Part shown: positions 8,777-16,854 of the stretch, piece after piece | How positions within the stretch are numbered: the first letter of the stretch is position 1 | Layout: each line of letters begins with the position of its first letter | DNA from: Candidatus Tritonobacter lacicola | Lineage (GTDB): Bacteria; Auribacterota; Tritonobacteria; Tritonobacterales; Tritonobacteraceae | Direction: 5' to 3' | DNA length: 51,197 nucleotides | Assembly: GCA_030765135.1 (NCBI GenBank) | Contig: JAVCDC010000137.1 | Location: 1-51,197 of the forward strand | Position numbers and translations under genes: made by a program | The notes under the pieces: generated by a model | What the model was told of the DNA's origin: nothing | What the model saw: the letters and a program-made list of their open reading frames with translations, nothing else | Database searches by the model: none

Positions 8777-9688
8777 TTAGTCGTCTTCCCATGGTTTGGG
8801 GTCGAGGGGATCCCATCCGGCCTGTACCTCCTCAAAATCGCTATCTCCATCATGGTCGGTGTCATGGTCATGCGGATCAGTGCCATGATCCCTCTCTTCA
8901 CCATCATTAAGGCCGTCACTATCGGTATCTGGGTTTAACGGGTTGGTATTGAAGGTTGTCACCTCGAAACCATCAGTGAGGCCATCTCCGTCAGTATCGG
9001 ATTTGAGCGGATTGGTGTTGGAAGTCGACACCTCGAAGTAATCGGTCAGATCGTCCTTATCGGTGTCCGCGACAATAGGAGATGTACCGTACTTTCTCAC
9101 CTCCTCGAAATCGCTCAGCCCGTCGCCATCAGTATCGGATAACAGCGGGTCTGTCCCCAGACTTTTTTCCTCCTCGTCTGTTAGGCCGTCCCCGTCGGTG
9201 TCCTTGTAGGCGTCGGCCGCTCCCGTCTCTTCCTTCACCTCCGGGAGAGCCGCTGCTGCCTGGCCCCGGGACGCACTATCAAGACGCTTTCTTATGTTGT
9301 TGATAATGCCGGCCATCCGTTTATTCTGAGAGGCCGCCCTGGAGAGAAGCTCGAGCGACCTCAGTTGTCCGTCCGTGATTTCCCGGTTCGCGGCGACCGA
9401 TGCCGGCTCGAGGACGTCCATCTCCTGCCTGCACCGTTCCATTGAAAAGGCGACCGTCCGCGTCTTCCAGTTCGGACGTTCCTTCCGTATCCCGGCCAGG
9501 ATATCATAAGCCCTGGCGTACTCCCCCCAGGCGATCTCGTCCTTCCCCTCGTACTTCGCCTTGGCTGCCACGCCCATAAGCCTCGTGGCCCCCGAATATT
9601 TTATTTTAACCTCCTCGGCCCGCGAAAGGCTCACAGAAGATAAAACAAGAAGGGCGATCAAGCCGCAGCACGAAACCGACATTTTCAT
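8777..9688 (-). CDS. Secreted thrombospondin type 3 (Ca-binding) repeat protein, duplicate B
   Basis: A 303-residue exported protein. Signal peptide at 1-24 ([18 protein letters not shown]), helical region to about 155, then six regular thrombospondin type 3 calcium-binding repeats such as [12 protein letters not shown] and [12 protein letters not shown]. The C-terminus is Asp/Trp-rich. A good ribosome site (AAGGAG, spacing about 7) precedes the ATG, and an extended -10 promoter-like sequence lies just upstream, so this is probably the first gene of the 9.7-6.9 kb secreted-protein operon. The thrombospondin partners have diverged far more from each other than the two small proteins have. Confidence 0.87.
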   Translation of the reverse strand: MKMSVSCCGLIALLVLSSVSLSRAEEVKIKYSGATRLMGVAAKAKYEGKDEIAWGEYARAYDILAGIRKERPNWKTRTVAFSMERCRQEMDVLEPASVAANREITDGQLRSLELLSRAASQNKRMAGIINNIRKRLDSASRGQAAAALPEVKEETGAADAYKDTDGDGLTDEEEKSLGTDPLLSDTDGDGLSDFEEVRKYGTSPIVADTDKDDLTDYFEVSTSNTNPLKSDTDGDGLTDGFEVTTFNTNPLNPDTDSDGLNDGEERDHGTDPHDHDTDHDGDSDFEEVQAGWDPLDPKPWEDD

Positions 9689-9708
9689 TGTTTTTCTCCT
9701 TTTGATAT

Positions 9709-9717
9709 ATTATACCA
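9709..9717 (-). promoter_or_regulatory. Extended -10 promoter-like element
   Basis: On the minus strand this reads TGGTATAAT, a perfect TATAAT preceded by the TG of an extended -10 element, between rsmB and the thrombospondin type 3 gene. No -35 match is visible. The predicted start of transcription would lie only about 14 nt before the ATG, close to the ribosome site, which lowers confidence. Confidence 0.3.
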
Positions 9718-9740
9718 CACACAACGCCGTTTCCCCCTTT

Positions 9741-11027
9741 TTATTTCCCGGTACGGCGCATGAGCGCGCAGTAAATACCGTCCCCGGAATGTCTCCCTTG
9801 AAGCTTGAGAACAGCGTGGGAAAGGCCCGCATTACACCAAGCTAAAAATTTGCCGAGAACGGCGTCGTTCTCGTCCCTCAGGATGCTGCACGTGCTGTAC
9901 ACGAGGTATCCGCCCTTTTTCAGGCACCGGGATGCCGCCTTCAGGAGGGAGAGCTGGAGGCCAGAAAGCTCCTTTACCCTGGACGGATTCATCCTCCACC
10001 TGGCCTCCACCCTCCTCCTCAGCACCCCGGTGTTCGAGCAGGGGGCATCGACAAGTACCCTGTCGAAGAGGCGGCCGCCGCAAAGCGAGCCGCCCTCGCG
10101 GCCGTCCCCCCTCACGCAGCGGACCGAGCGTATTCCCAGGCGCCTGCAGCTATCCTCTATCATGCGCACCTTATCCACGCTTATATCGATGGCCACAATT
10201 TCCCCGCGGTCGCGGGTAAGCTGGGCGATATGGGTAGTCTTCCCGCCGGGGCCGGCGCAGAGGTCCAGGATCGACTCGCCCGGGCGCGGGCCGAGCATCT
10301 CCACGGCGAGCCCGGCCGAGACATCCTGTACGGTGAAAAGCCCCTCGCGGAAGGCGGCGATCTCGAAGACGGGGATATCCGACCTTATGCGGAAGAAGAT
10401 TTGCCCCGCTCCTGCCGGTTCCGCGTCGATCCCCTCGCTCGCGAGCCTAACCCCCAGCTCCTCCGGCCTGACCTTCAACGTGTTGCACCTGATCGTGATT
10501 GGTGGACGCCTGTTATTTTCTTTCAGGATCTCCTCGGCGGAGCACGGGCCGAAGTCCTTCAGGAGGATATCGACCAGCCACGCCGGATGCGAGTGGCGCA
10601 CCTCCAGATGCTTTTTCAGGCCTTCTTCCCGGGAAGGCCACGAAAGGTTCCTTCTATCGTCCTGGACCCTTCTCAATATGGCATTGACGGTCGAGGCCCA
10701 CTTTTTCTTCCCGGCGGCCCGGGCCATCCGGACGGACTCATTCACGGCGGCGTAGTCGGGAATCCGGTCGAGGTAGAGGAGCTGATACAGCCCCAGGCTA
10801 AGGAGGACCTTTACATCCGCCGGAAGGCGGAAGCGGGAGTATTCCCTTATCAGCCACTCCAGCGTGAGCCTGCGCCTGATGCACCCGTAAATGAGCTCCG
10901 TCGCCAGGGCCCGGTCGGATGCGGCCGGTTTTTCTTCCAGAAATGCCCTGTTGAGGAGTTCCGACGCGTTGCCCGCACCCCGCCTGTGTCTCAACAGCAC
11001 GGAATAAGCTATCTCCCTCGCACCCAT
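9741..11027 (-). CDS. rsmB: 16S rRNA m5C967 methyltransferase RsmB
   Basis: A 428-residue cytoplasmic SAM-dependent RNA methyltransferase. Residues 1-130 form a NusB-like RNA-binding domain (AYSVLLRH, ELIYGCIRRRL). The SAM site is DLCAGPGGKTTH. The two family cysteines are in VDAPCSNTG and LVYSTCS; the second is the catalytic nucleophile in this family. Length matches the family. It lies downstream of fmt in the common def-fmt-rsmB neighbourhood, separated from fmt by a 143-bp gap that holds a repeat copy. Confidence 0.95.
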   Translation of the reverse strand: MGAREIAYSVLLRHRRGAGNASELLNRAFLEEKPAASDRALATELIYGCIRRRLTLEWLIREYSRFRLPADVKVLLSLGLYQLLYLDRIPDYAAVNESVRMARAAGKKKWASTVNAILRRVQDDRRNLSWPSREEGLKKHLEVRHSHPAWLVDILLKDFGPCSAEEILKENNRRPPITIRCNTLKVRPEELGVRLASEGIDAEPAGAGQIFFRIRSDIPVFEIAAFREGLFTVQDVSAGLAVEMLGPRPGESILDLCAGPGGKTTHIAQLTRDRGEIVAIDISVDKVRMIEDSCRRLGIRSVRCVRGDGREGGSLCGGRLFDRVLVDAPCSNTGVLRRRVEARWRMNPSRVKELSGLQLSLLKAASRCLKKGGYLVYSTCSILRDENDAVLGKFLAWCNAGLSHAVLKLQGRHSGDGIYCALMRRTGK

Positions 11028-11039
11028 AGGCTGCTATTC

Positions 11040-11165
11040 GGTTAAAACCGCTGCTGAGTATTCGAATATGAAAAAAGAAAAACAACGGAACCACGGATTA
11101 AGCGGATTATACGGATTAAAAGCAGGATTCATCAATTTGTGAAATCCGCGGACCATTTTTCCCTT
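11040..11165. repeat. Intergenic composite repeat, short copy between rsmB and fmt
   Basis: AT-rich spacer with GGAACCACGGATTAAGCGGA at about 11090, followed by TTATACGGATTAAAAGC and the closing word AAATCCGCGGACC near 11145. It is the short form of the element seen at 1-213 and 26.5 kb, inserted in an otherwise co-directional gene pair. Confidence 0.75.
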
Positions 11166-11170
11166 CTTTT

Positions 11171-12109
11171 TCACCCCAGCTTCTCTCCTGCCATAATCCT
11201 ATGGCCCCGCAGGAATTCAGCGGCATCCATTGGCCGCCCACCCTCGGCCTGCAAACGCTCTATGAGCAGCGCCCCCTCTCCTGTTCCCGCAACGAGGCCG
11301 CCGTCTCCCGCCTCAATGATGCTGCCAGGCTCTCCCGATAGGTCGGGGAGGGCCTTCCCGGAGAGGAGCTTCAGCATGATTCGCCGTCCTTTGAGCGTCC
11401 GGTGGGTGTAGGCCCCGGGCCAGGGCGGCATCCCCCTGATCCTGTTCCTTATGACCTCGGCGGGAAGCGACCAATCTATCTCCCCCTCCTCTTTCTTCAG
11501 CATGGGGGCGTACGTGGCAAGGGAGTCGGCCTGTTTATTTCGCCCTGCCCTGCCGGCGGCAATCAGCTCGACTGTCTCCATGAGAAGCTCCGCCCCGATA
11601 TCCGAGAGCTTCTTCCACATCGTGAGAGAGGTGTCCTCATCGGCTATGGGGACCTCGTGCTGGAGAATAATGTCGCCCGTGTCCATCCCCTCGTCGATAA
11701 ACATGGTCGTCACCCCCGTCGTCCTCTCTCCCGCCATGATCGCGTGCTGGATAGGCGACGCGCCCCTGTATTTGGGGAGAAGAGAGGCATGGACGTTGAC
11801 GCACCCGTATTTCGGGATGTCCAGGAGGTTCTTTTTTAAAATCTTGCCGTAAGCTACGACCGCGACGAGGTCCGGCATTAAGGACTCGATCTCCTCGACG
11901 AACTCCGGCGCCGCCGCCCTCTTCGGCTGCAGCACCTTTATCCCATGATCCAGGGCGATTTTTTTAACCGGGGGTGGTGTGAGAACAAGCTTCCTGCCCC
12001 TGGGCCTGTCGGGCTGCGTGACAACACCGGCGACCTCGTGCCCGCTTGCGACGAGAGCCTTTAAGCTCGGAACCGCGAAGTCCGGCGTCCCCATGAATAC
12101 TATCCTCAT
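11171..12109 (-). CDS. fmt: Methionyl-tRNA formyltransferase Fmt
   Basis: A 312-residue enzyme that formylates initiator Met-tRNA using 10-formyltetrahydrofolate. The N-terminal formyltransferase domain starts MRIVFMGTPDFAVPSL. The catalytic triad is visible as N105 and H107 in NVHASLLPKYRGASPI and D143 in GMDTGDI. The C-terminal tRNA-binding domain (residues 205-310) includes GMPPWPGAYT. Same strand and vicinity as def and rsmB, its usual partners, although repeats and galE/DUF192 now separate it from def. Confidence 0.96.
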   Translation of the reverse strand: MRIVFMGTPDFAVPSLKALVASGHEVAGVVTQPDRPRGRKLVLTPPPVKKIALDHGIKVLQPKRAAAPEFVEEIESLMPDLVAVVAYGKILKKNLLDIPKYGCVNVHASLLPKYRGASPIQHAIMAGERTTGVTTMFIDEGMDTGDIILQHEVPIADEDTSLTMWKKLSDIGAELLMETVELIAAGRAGRNKQADSLATYAPMLKKEEGEIDWSLPAEVIRNRIRGMPPWPGAYTHRTLKGRRIMLKLLSGKALPDLSGEPGSIIEAGDGGLVAGTGEGALLIERLQAEGGRPMDAAEFLRGHRIMAGEKLG

Positions 12110-12129
12110 AACCTCTCTCCCACTCCTCG

Positions 12130-12817
12130 ACCTATTTCAAGTTACCTCGCTGAAAACAAAAACCAAAAAAGTCATCCACGAATTACACAAATGTACACGA
12201 ATTACAGAAAGAATATCGAACCGCAAAGGCGCCCTTCGACGGAGTTTATACTGAGCCCTTCGGCTTCGCTCAGGATAAACTCCGTCGAAGTGCTCAGGTT
12301 TCAAGGTCAAAGAGCGTAAATATGAATTCGAAAAGAATAAAAAATGGAACCACGGATTAAGCGGATTATACGGATTTAAAGCAGCATTCATCAATCTTAA
12401 CAGACCAGGCTGTTAATCTGTTAAATCAGTATCCGTCAATAAGCCGGTTTTTCAATAATCCGCGGTTTGTTATTCGTGTCTCGTGAAGCGTATTTCGTAA
12501 GCCGTTTCACGTTTAACGTTTCACGTCTTCTCGGTTCATTATTTTCATACTTCCATGTTTCCATTTTCACTGATCTCTTTATTCCCTCTTTCGAGTTTCC
12601 AGTTTCAAGTTTCAAGCCTCTATAATTGAGCATTGAGCGTTGAACTTTGATCATTTCATGCTGTCATTTTTCCTACTCCCTCTGTTTTTCGCCGTTCCGT
12701 TTTAAATCCGTATAATCTCCGTCAGACCCGGCGGCTCTGCCGGACATGAGAGTAATCAGGTGCCATCTCTTCTTTTGTCTTCACCTTCAACTTTCAACCT
12801 TAAACTTTGAACCGCAG
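12130..12817. repeat. Long composite repeat block between DUF192 gene and fmt
   Basis: About 690 bp with no supportable gene. From 12150: TCCACGAATTACAC words, a large hairpin (separate entry), the word AAGGTCAAAGAGCGTAAATA, then the core GGAACCACGGATTAAGCGGA (about 12350). TTAACAG-x6-CTGTTAA follows near 12400, then AATCCGCGGTTTGTTATTCG and the words CGTTTCACGTTTAACGTTTC (about 12505). The block from 12150 to 12480 matches 22.78-23.11 kb in the opposite orientation. The rest is Thr/Leu-codon-like word salad (CAACTTTCAACCTTAAACTT). Confidence 0.8.
12234..12290. repeat. REP-like hairpin
   Basis: Perfect-to-near-perfect inverted repeat. The left arm is 12234-12256 (CTTCGACGGAGTTTATACTG then AGC) and the right arm 12268-12290, with one mismatch, around an 11-nt loop CCTTCGGCTTC. 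A reversed copy is at 22965-23020, and partial copies occur at about 19440 and 44294-44324. There is no T-run, so it is more REP-like than a terminator. Confidence 0.8.
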
Positions 12818-13330
12818 TTAACCTATGTAGTTTAAATTCGTGTTAATTAGTGTCATTCGTTTTTTGATGTCTTCAATCCCCGGTAGTTTATTAAGTTCGC
12901 CAAGATCGACCTTCGAGCCCACGCCGAGCCCCCTCTCTCGAAGCCACCCCCTCTTCAGCTCCAGGGCGTATTTGATCGGTTTTGTCGACCAGTGCTGGGT
13001 CACGGTATCGTACGGTTCGAGGTACTCTATCTGGAAGATGATGCTGTCCCCGTCGATGTAGGCCAGGGTCAGGGGGAGTGGCGTGTTCTTCATCCAGAAG
13101 TTCGCCACCTGAGGCTCGTCGTAAAGGAAGAGCATCCCGTCGACGGCGCCGAGATCCTTCACGAACATCAGGCCCCTCCCCATGCTCTCCGCGTCCGCCG
13201 CTACCAGGACGAGCGCGTCCCGGCCGTCGATAGCTATCCTCAGCGTATCTTCGCTCTTTGCGGTAGGACTCTGCCGGGAACACGAGGCAATAAGGGCGAT
13301 GACTAAAAGGGGGATAAAGGGCCGGCCCAT
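12818..13330 (-). CDS. DUF192-family lipoprotein
   Basis: A 170-residue exported protein. The start ATG overlaps the galE stop by one base (TAATG), implying translational coupling. The longer upstream open frame is only a shadow of galE and was rejected. Residues 1-15 form a lipoprotein signal (PLLVIALIASCSRQ, lipobox Cys at about 15). The rest is a DUF192 domain with the conserved features GMLFLYDEPQVANFWMKNT and LPLTLAYIDGDSIIFQIE. Biochemical function of DUF192 is unknown. The C-terminal 12-15 residues (TLINTNLNYIG) read into AATTCGTGTTAATTAG repeat words, so the natural end may have been altered. Confidence 0.85.
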   Translation of the reverse strand: MGRPFIPLLVIALIASCSRQSPTAKSEDTLRIAIDGRDALVLVAADAESMGRGLMFVKDLGAVDGMLFLYDEPQVANFWMKNTPLPLTLAYIDGDSIIFQIEYLEPYDTVTQHWSTKPIKYALELKRGWLRERGLGVGSKVDLGELNKLPGIEDIKKRMTLINTNLNYIG

Positions 13331-14295
13331 TACTTGCCGTAGCCCTCGGGATGGGCACGCATCCAGTTCCACGCCGTCTCGATTATCGTGCCCAGCTCTG
13401 GATATCGCGGCTTCCACCCCAGGGCTCGCGATATCCTCTCCGAGCTCGCGACCAGTATGGGTGGATCGCCCGGCCGGCGGGACGACTCGACGGTCTTTAT
13501 ATCCATTCCGGTAATCTCGCGGGCCGCGTCGATGACCTGGCGGACGGAATACCCGGTGCCGTTGCCCAGGTTGAAGATGCCCTGGCAGCCGGGCTCCAGG
13601 GCGAGAATGTGAGCGGCCGCGAGGTCCGAGACGTGAATGTAATCCCTGACGCAGGTCCCGTCGGGAGTATTGTAATCGGTCCCGTAGATTTTCACCTCCG
13701 CGCTCCCGCTCAAGGCCGCCTTGAGGATGATGGGTATGAGATGGGTCTCGGGCCGGTGGTCTTCTCCGAGCCTGTCCGTGGCCCCGGCTGCGTTGAAGTA
13801 ACGCACGGAGACAAACCCGATACCGTACGCTCGATGGTAATCCTCGAGTATCCCCTCGAAAAAGAGCTTCGACTCGCCGTAAGGGTTTATCGGCTCCGTC
13901 GGCGAGTCCTCCATTATAGGGCACGCCGACGGGACGCCGTAAACTGCCGCCGTCGATGAAAATACAATCTTCGGGACCTCCTCTTCCCGCATGGCGTTGA
14001 GGAGAACGATGCTGTTGACCAGGTTGTTGCGGAAGTACTTGGCGGGCATTGTCACGGACTCGGGGACCTTCGAATGGGCCGCGAAGTGGATTACAGCGTC
14101 CATTCCCCCGAGGGACTTCCTGAGCAGGTCCGCGTCGGACAGGTCGCCCACGACAATGCCGGCATCCTGGACGACAGCCTCGCGGTATCCGTTCTCGAGG
14201 TTATCGTAGACCGTGACCTCGTGCCCCTCCGAAAGCAGCGCCTCGACCGTAACGCTGCCGATGTAACCCGCGCCTCCGGTAACCAGTAGTTTCAC
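13330..14295 (-). CDS. galE: UDP-glucose 4-epimerase GalE
   Basis: A 321-residue NAD-dependent short-chain dehydrogenase that interconverts UDP-glucose and UDP-galactose (or the N-acetyl forms) for surface glycans. The nucleotide-binding GGAGYIGS spans residues 7-14. The catalytic Ser is in VFSSTAAVYG (about 113-114), and the Y139-x3-K143 pair is in NPYGESK. Its start overlaps def by 4 bp (ATGA), and its stop overlaps the DUF192 start by 1 bp, so def-galE-DUF192 form a tight operon. That is an unusual neighbour for peptide deformylase. Confidence 0.93.
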   Translation of the reverse strand: MKLLVTGGAGYIGSVTVEALLSEGHEVTVYDNLENGYREAVVQDAGIVVGDLSDADLLRKSLGGMDAVIHFAAHSKVPESVTMPAKYFRNNLVNSIVLLNAMREEEVPKIVFSSTAAVYGVPSACPIMEDSPTEPINPYGESKLFFEGILEDYHRAYGIGFVSVRYFNAAGATDRLGEDHRPETHLIPIILKAALSGSAEVKIYGTDYNTPDGTCVRDYIHVSDLAAAHILALEPGCQGIFNLGNGTGYSVRQVIDAAREITGMDIKTVESSRRPGDPPILVASSERISRALGWKPRYPELGTIIETAWNWMRAHPEGYGK

Positions 14296-14801
14296 GACTT
14301 CCTCGATGCTTCTTTTTTCAGCTTTTTGAGTTTTGAGCTCATAAGGCTCCTCTCCACGGTGCTTATTTTGTCGATAATGAGGAGGCCATCCAGGTGATCA
14401 AGCTCGTGCTCGACGACCCTTGCAAGGAGCCCAACGCACTTCACTGTCCGCCGGTTCCCTGCCGTATCCCACGTCTCTACCACGACCTCCCTCGATCGCA
14501 TGACGTTGCCGCTCACGCCGGGGATGCTCAAGCATCCTTCCTCCGCGACACACTCGCCCTGCCTGGAGATAATCATGGGGTTAATGAGGACGAGCCTTTC
14601 GACGTCGCGCCTGCCTAAGTCTATGACCGCGAGCCTCATATCGAGGCCGATCTGGGGCGCCGCGAGGCCGATGCCTTTCTCCCTGTACATTATATCGAGC
14701 ATCTTGTCTATCAAATCGCCCAAGGCCTCATCGGGGAGAACTACCTCCTTCATCCGCCTCCTGAGCACGGCCTGCCCGTATGTTGTTAATTCTCTCTTCA
14801 T
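14292..14801 (-). CDS. def: Peptide deformylase
   Basis: A 169-residue metalloenzyme that removes the N-formyl group from nascent proteins. All three motifs are present: GIGLAAPQ at 43-50, EEGCLS with metal ligand C90, and HELDH at 132-136 with the two His ligands and catalytic Glu. It is the first gene of the minus-strand run; a divergent CoA-transferase gene begins 111 bp away. The ribosome site AAGGAGA precedes the ATG. It acts in the same pathway as fmt at 11171-12109. Confidence 0.96.
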   Translation of the reverse strand: MKRELTTYGQAVLRRRMKEVVLPDEALGDLIDKMLDIMYREKGIGLAAPQIGLDMRLAVIDLGRRDVERLVLINPMIISRQGECVAEEGCLSIPGVSGNVMRSREVVVETWDTAGNRRTVKCVGLLARVVEHELDHLDGLLIIDKISTVERSLMSSKLKKLKKEASRKS

Positions 14802-14858
14802 ATTATCTCCTTCCTTATATACAACGTCTCCGGCTTTTTCAATTGAAAAACCGTGTTA

Positions 14859-14888
14859 TTGACCGCTCAATGACGGCTATAGTAGTAT
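14859..14888 (+). promoter_or_regulatory. Putative promoter for the acyl-CoA operon
   Basis: TTGACC (14859-14864) and TAGTAT (14883-14888), spaced 18 bp, lie in the 111-bp gap between divergent def and the CoA-transferase gene. They match the sigma-70 consensus at 5/6 and 4/6. The start of transcription would be near 14895, giving a leader of about 18 nt that holds the strong ribosome site GGAGGGAGGAG. Confidence 0.35.
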
Positions 14889-14912
14889 TCCAACTTACGG
14901 AGGGAGGAGAAG

Positions 14913-16097
14913 ATGAGGCCGCTGGAAGGGATCAAGGTGCTTGACCTATCGAGGATCCTGGCGGGTCCCTACTGCTCCATGCTGCTCGGGGACATGGGGG
15001 CCGATATCGTCAAGATCGAGCGTCCCGGCAAAGGTGATGATACCCGCGCGTTCGGCCCACCGTTCAAGGAGGGAGAGAGTGCTTATTTCCTCTCCATCAA
15101 CAGGAACAAGCGGTCAATCACCTTGGACATAAAATCGGAGGGCGGCCGCGGTATACTGGAGAGGCTCGTCAAACGGTCCGATATCCTGCTCGAAAACTTC
15201 AGGCCCGGCGCCCTCTCGAAGCTCGGCCTCGATTACGAAAACATATTGAAGAAGAACCCGCGAATAATCTATGTCTCCATCTCCGGGTACGGCCACTCCG
15301 GCCCCCTCGAAAAAAAGCCCGGCTACGACCTGGCCATCCAGGGAATGAGCGGCATTATGAGCATCACCGGGAACCCGGAAGGCCCGCCGTTCAAGGTCGG
15401 GACGTCCGTCGCCGACATCGTCGCCGGCATATACGCCATGCAGGGGATACTCCTTGCGCTTCTCACCAGGGAGAAGACTGGAAAAGGCCAGAAAATAGAT
15501 GTATCCATGCTGGATTGCCAGATGTCCCTCCTCACCTACCAGGCCGGCATCTACTTCATGACCGGGGAGGGGCCCCGGCGGAAGGGAAACCAGCACCCGA
15601 CGATCTGCCCCTACGAGACGTTCAGGGCAAGCGATAAGTATATCAACATCGCCATAGGCAACGACAAGCTGTGGAAAGCATTCTGCAATCTCCTCGGCCT
15701 CGGCCGGATAGTCGACAAGCCGGAGTTCAAAACGAACCCCGACAGGGTGAAGAGCAGGGACAGGCTTTTCCCGATTATCCAGCGCGAGATAGAGAAGCGG
15801 CCGGCGGCGGAGTGGCTCGAGCTTTTCGAGTCCAACGGAATACCCGTCGCCCCCATACTGAACGTCGAGGAGGCCCTCGAGCACCCCCAGGCAGCGGCGC
15901 GGGAGATGGTGGTCTCGGTCGACCACCCGAAGCTCGGCCAGATCCGCCTTACGGGCATTCCCGTCAAGCTCTCGGACACACCGGGAGCAATAGACCTTCC
16001 CCCTCCCCTCCTCGGCCAGCACACCGACGAGATACTCAAAGAACTCGGCTATCTGGAGGACGAGATAAAGAGGTTGAGAGAAGACTGCGCCGTATAA
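14913..16097 (+). CDS. CaiB/BaiF family (class III) CoA-transferase
   Basis: A 394-residue family III CoA-transferase, cytoplasmic, moving CoA between carboxylic acids. Typical features: N-terminal PLEGIKVLDLSRILAGPYCS, the GDMGADIVKIERP stretch, and the conserved Asp nucleophile within KIDVSMLDCQMSLL. The C-terminal GIPVAPILNVEEALEHPQ is also family-typical. A very strong ribosome site, GGAGGGAGGAG, precedes the start. The substrate cannot be read from sequence. Position at the head of the methylmalonyl-CoA genes suggests activation of a short-chain or dicarboxylic acid, for example succinate/propionate exchange (inference). Confidence 0.92.
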   Translation: MRPLEGIKVLDLSRILAGPYCSMLLGDMGADIVKIERPGKGDDTRAFGPPFKEGESAYFLSINRNKRSITLDIKSEGGRGILERLVKRSDILLENFRPGALSKLGLDYENILKKNPRIIYVSISGYGHSGPLEKKPGYDLAIQGMSGIMSITGNPEGPPFKVGTSVADIVAGIYAMQGILLALLTREKTGKGQKIDVSMLDCQMSLLTYQAGIYFMTGEGPRRKGNQHPTICPYETFRASDKYINIAIGNDKLWKAFCNLLGLGRIVDKPEFKTNPDRVKSRDRLFPIIQREIEKRPAAEWLELFESNGIPVAPILNVEEALEHPQAAAREMVVSVDHPKLGQIRLTGIPVKLSDTPGAIDLPPPLLGQHTDEILKELGYLEDEIKRLREDCAV

Positions 16098-16099
16098 AA

Positions 16100-16296
16100 A
16101 TATGGAAATATGAAAGTATAGAAATATGAAAATAATGAAACGCAAAGGTGTGTAACGTTAAACGAGAAAAAAACAAGGTAGCCGCAGGCTTTAGCCTGCG
16201 AGATACATTTTTGAATCCGTATAATCCGCTTAATCCGTGGTTCCGTTTTTAATTCTTTTTAACGAATCACGAAGTACGATCGACGAGATACGAATA
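16100..16296. repeat. Composite repeat upstream of cobO
   Basis: AT-rich spacer. It holds words like ATGGAAATATGAAAGTATAG, a small hairpin GCAGGCTTTAGCCTGC (about 16182-16197), then the reversed core AATCCGCTTAATCCGTGG with TTCCGTTTTTAATTCTTTTT (about 16225-16260). The final word, GACGAGATACGAATA, directly abuts the cobO ATG. Confidence 0.75.
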
Positions 16297-16806
16297 ATGA
16301 TTCACATATACACGGGAGATGGAAAGGGCAAAACAACCGCCGCACTCGGACTGGCGGTCCGCGCGGCAGGCCACGGCAAAAGGGTGAAAATCATCCAGTT
16401 CATGAAGGGCTGTCCGGAATACGGCGAGCTCGAGACGATTAAAAAGATACAGTCTATTTCAATAGAGCAGTTCGGCAGGCGGGAGATGGTTGACCGTTGT
16501 TCGCCCTCGGATGAAGACAGGAGACTTGCAGGGAGCGCCCTGGATGCGGCGATCGAGTCCATCAGGACCCGCGCCTGCGACGTGCTCGTACTCGACGAGA
16601 TCAACGTGGCCCTCGACTACGGTTTGATCGATCTGGATAAGGTGCTTGAGATCCTGGGAGCGCGCCCTGAGGGTATGGAGATCGTTCTCACTGGAAGAAG
16701 TGCGCCCGGGGAACTCGTCGAAGCAGCAGATTACGTGACGGAGATGAAGGAGGTAAAGCACCCCTACCGGAAAGGGATCAAACAGCGCGAGGGAATTGAA
16801 TACTAA
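16297..16806 (+). CDS. cobO: Cob(I)alamin adenosyltransferase, CobO/BtuR type
   Basis: A 169-residue ATP:cob(I)alamin adenosyltransferase that makes adenosylcobalamin, the cofactor of the adjacent methylmalonyl-CoA mutase. The P-loop GDGKGKTTAALG starts at residue 7. Downstream are FMKGCPEYGEL, VLVLDEINVALDYGL and VLTGRSAP, all typical. An in-frame extension to 16237 was rejected because it is encoded by repeat words. No standard ribosome site is visible; the ATG follows GAGATACGAATA, a word repeated elsewhere. The close link to the mutase supports a dedicated cofactor supply. Confidence 0.93.
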   Translation: MIHIYTGDGKGKTTAALGLAVRAAGHGKRVKIIQFMKGCPEYGELETIKKIQSISIEQFGRREMVDRCSPSDEDRRLAGSALDAAIESIRTRACDVLVLDEINVALDYGLIDLDKVLEILGARPEGMEIVLTGRSAPGELVEAADYVTEMKEVKHPYRKGIKQREGIEY

Positions 16807-16854
16807 CGTGAATCGTGTATCGTTTCACGTTTAACGTTTCACGTGGTTTATACG

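Noticed and set aside
12137-12394. Open frame of 85 codons (and its mirror at 22834-23019)
   Set aside because: It is made entirely of repeat words, including the REP-like hairpin; the same frame appears in both long repeat copies, so it is not a gene.
12436-12654. Open frame of 72 codons on the minus strand
   Set aside because: Encoded by AT-rich repeat words; low-complexity residues (Lys/Asn/Arg) and no domain.
13331-13924. Upstream extension of the DUF192 open frame
   Set aside because: It overlaps galE in another frame; the real start is the ATG at 13330 that overlaps the galE stop and begins a lipoprotein signal.
16237-16296. In-frame N-terminal extension of cobO
   Set aside because: Encoded by repeat words; family members start at MIHIYTGDGKGK or similar.
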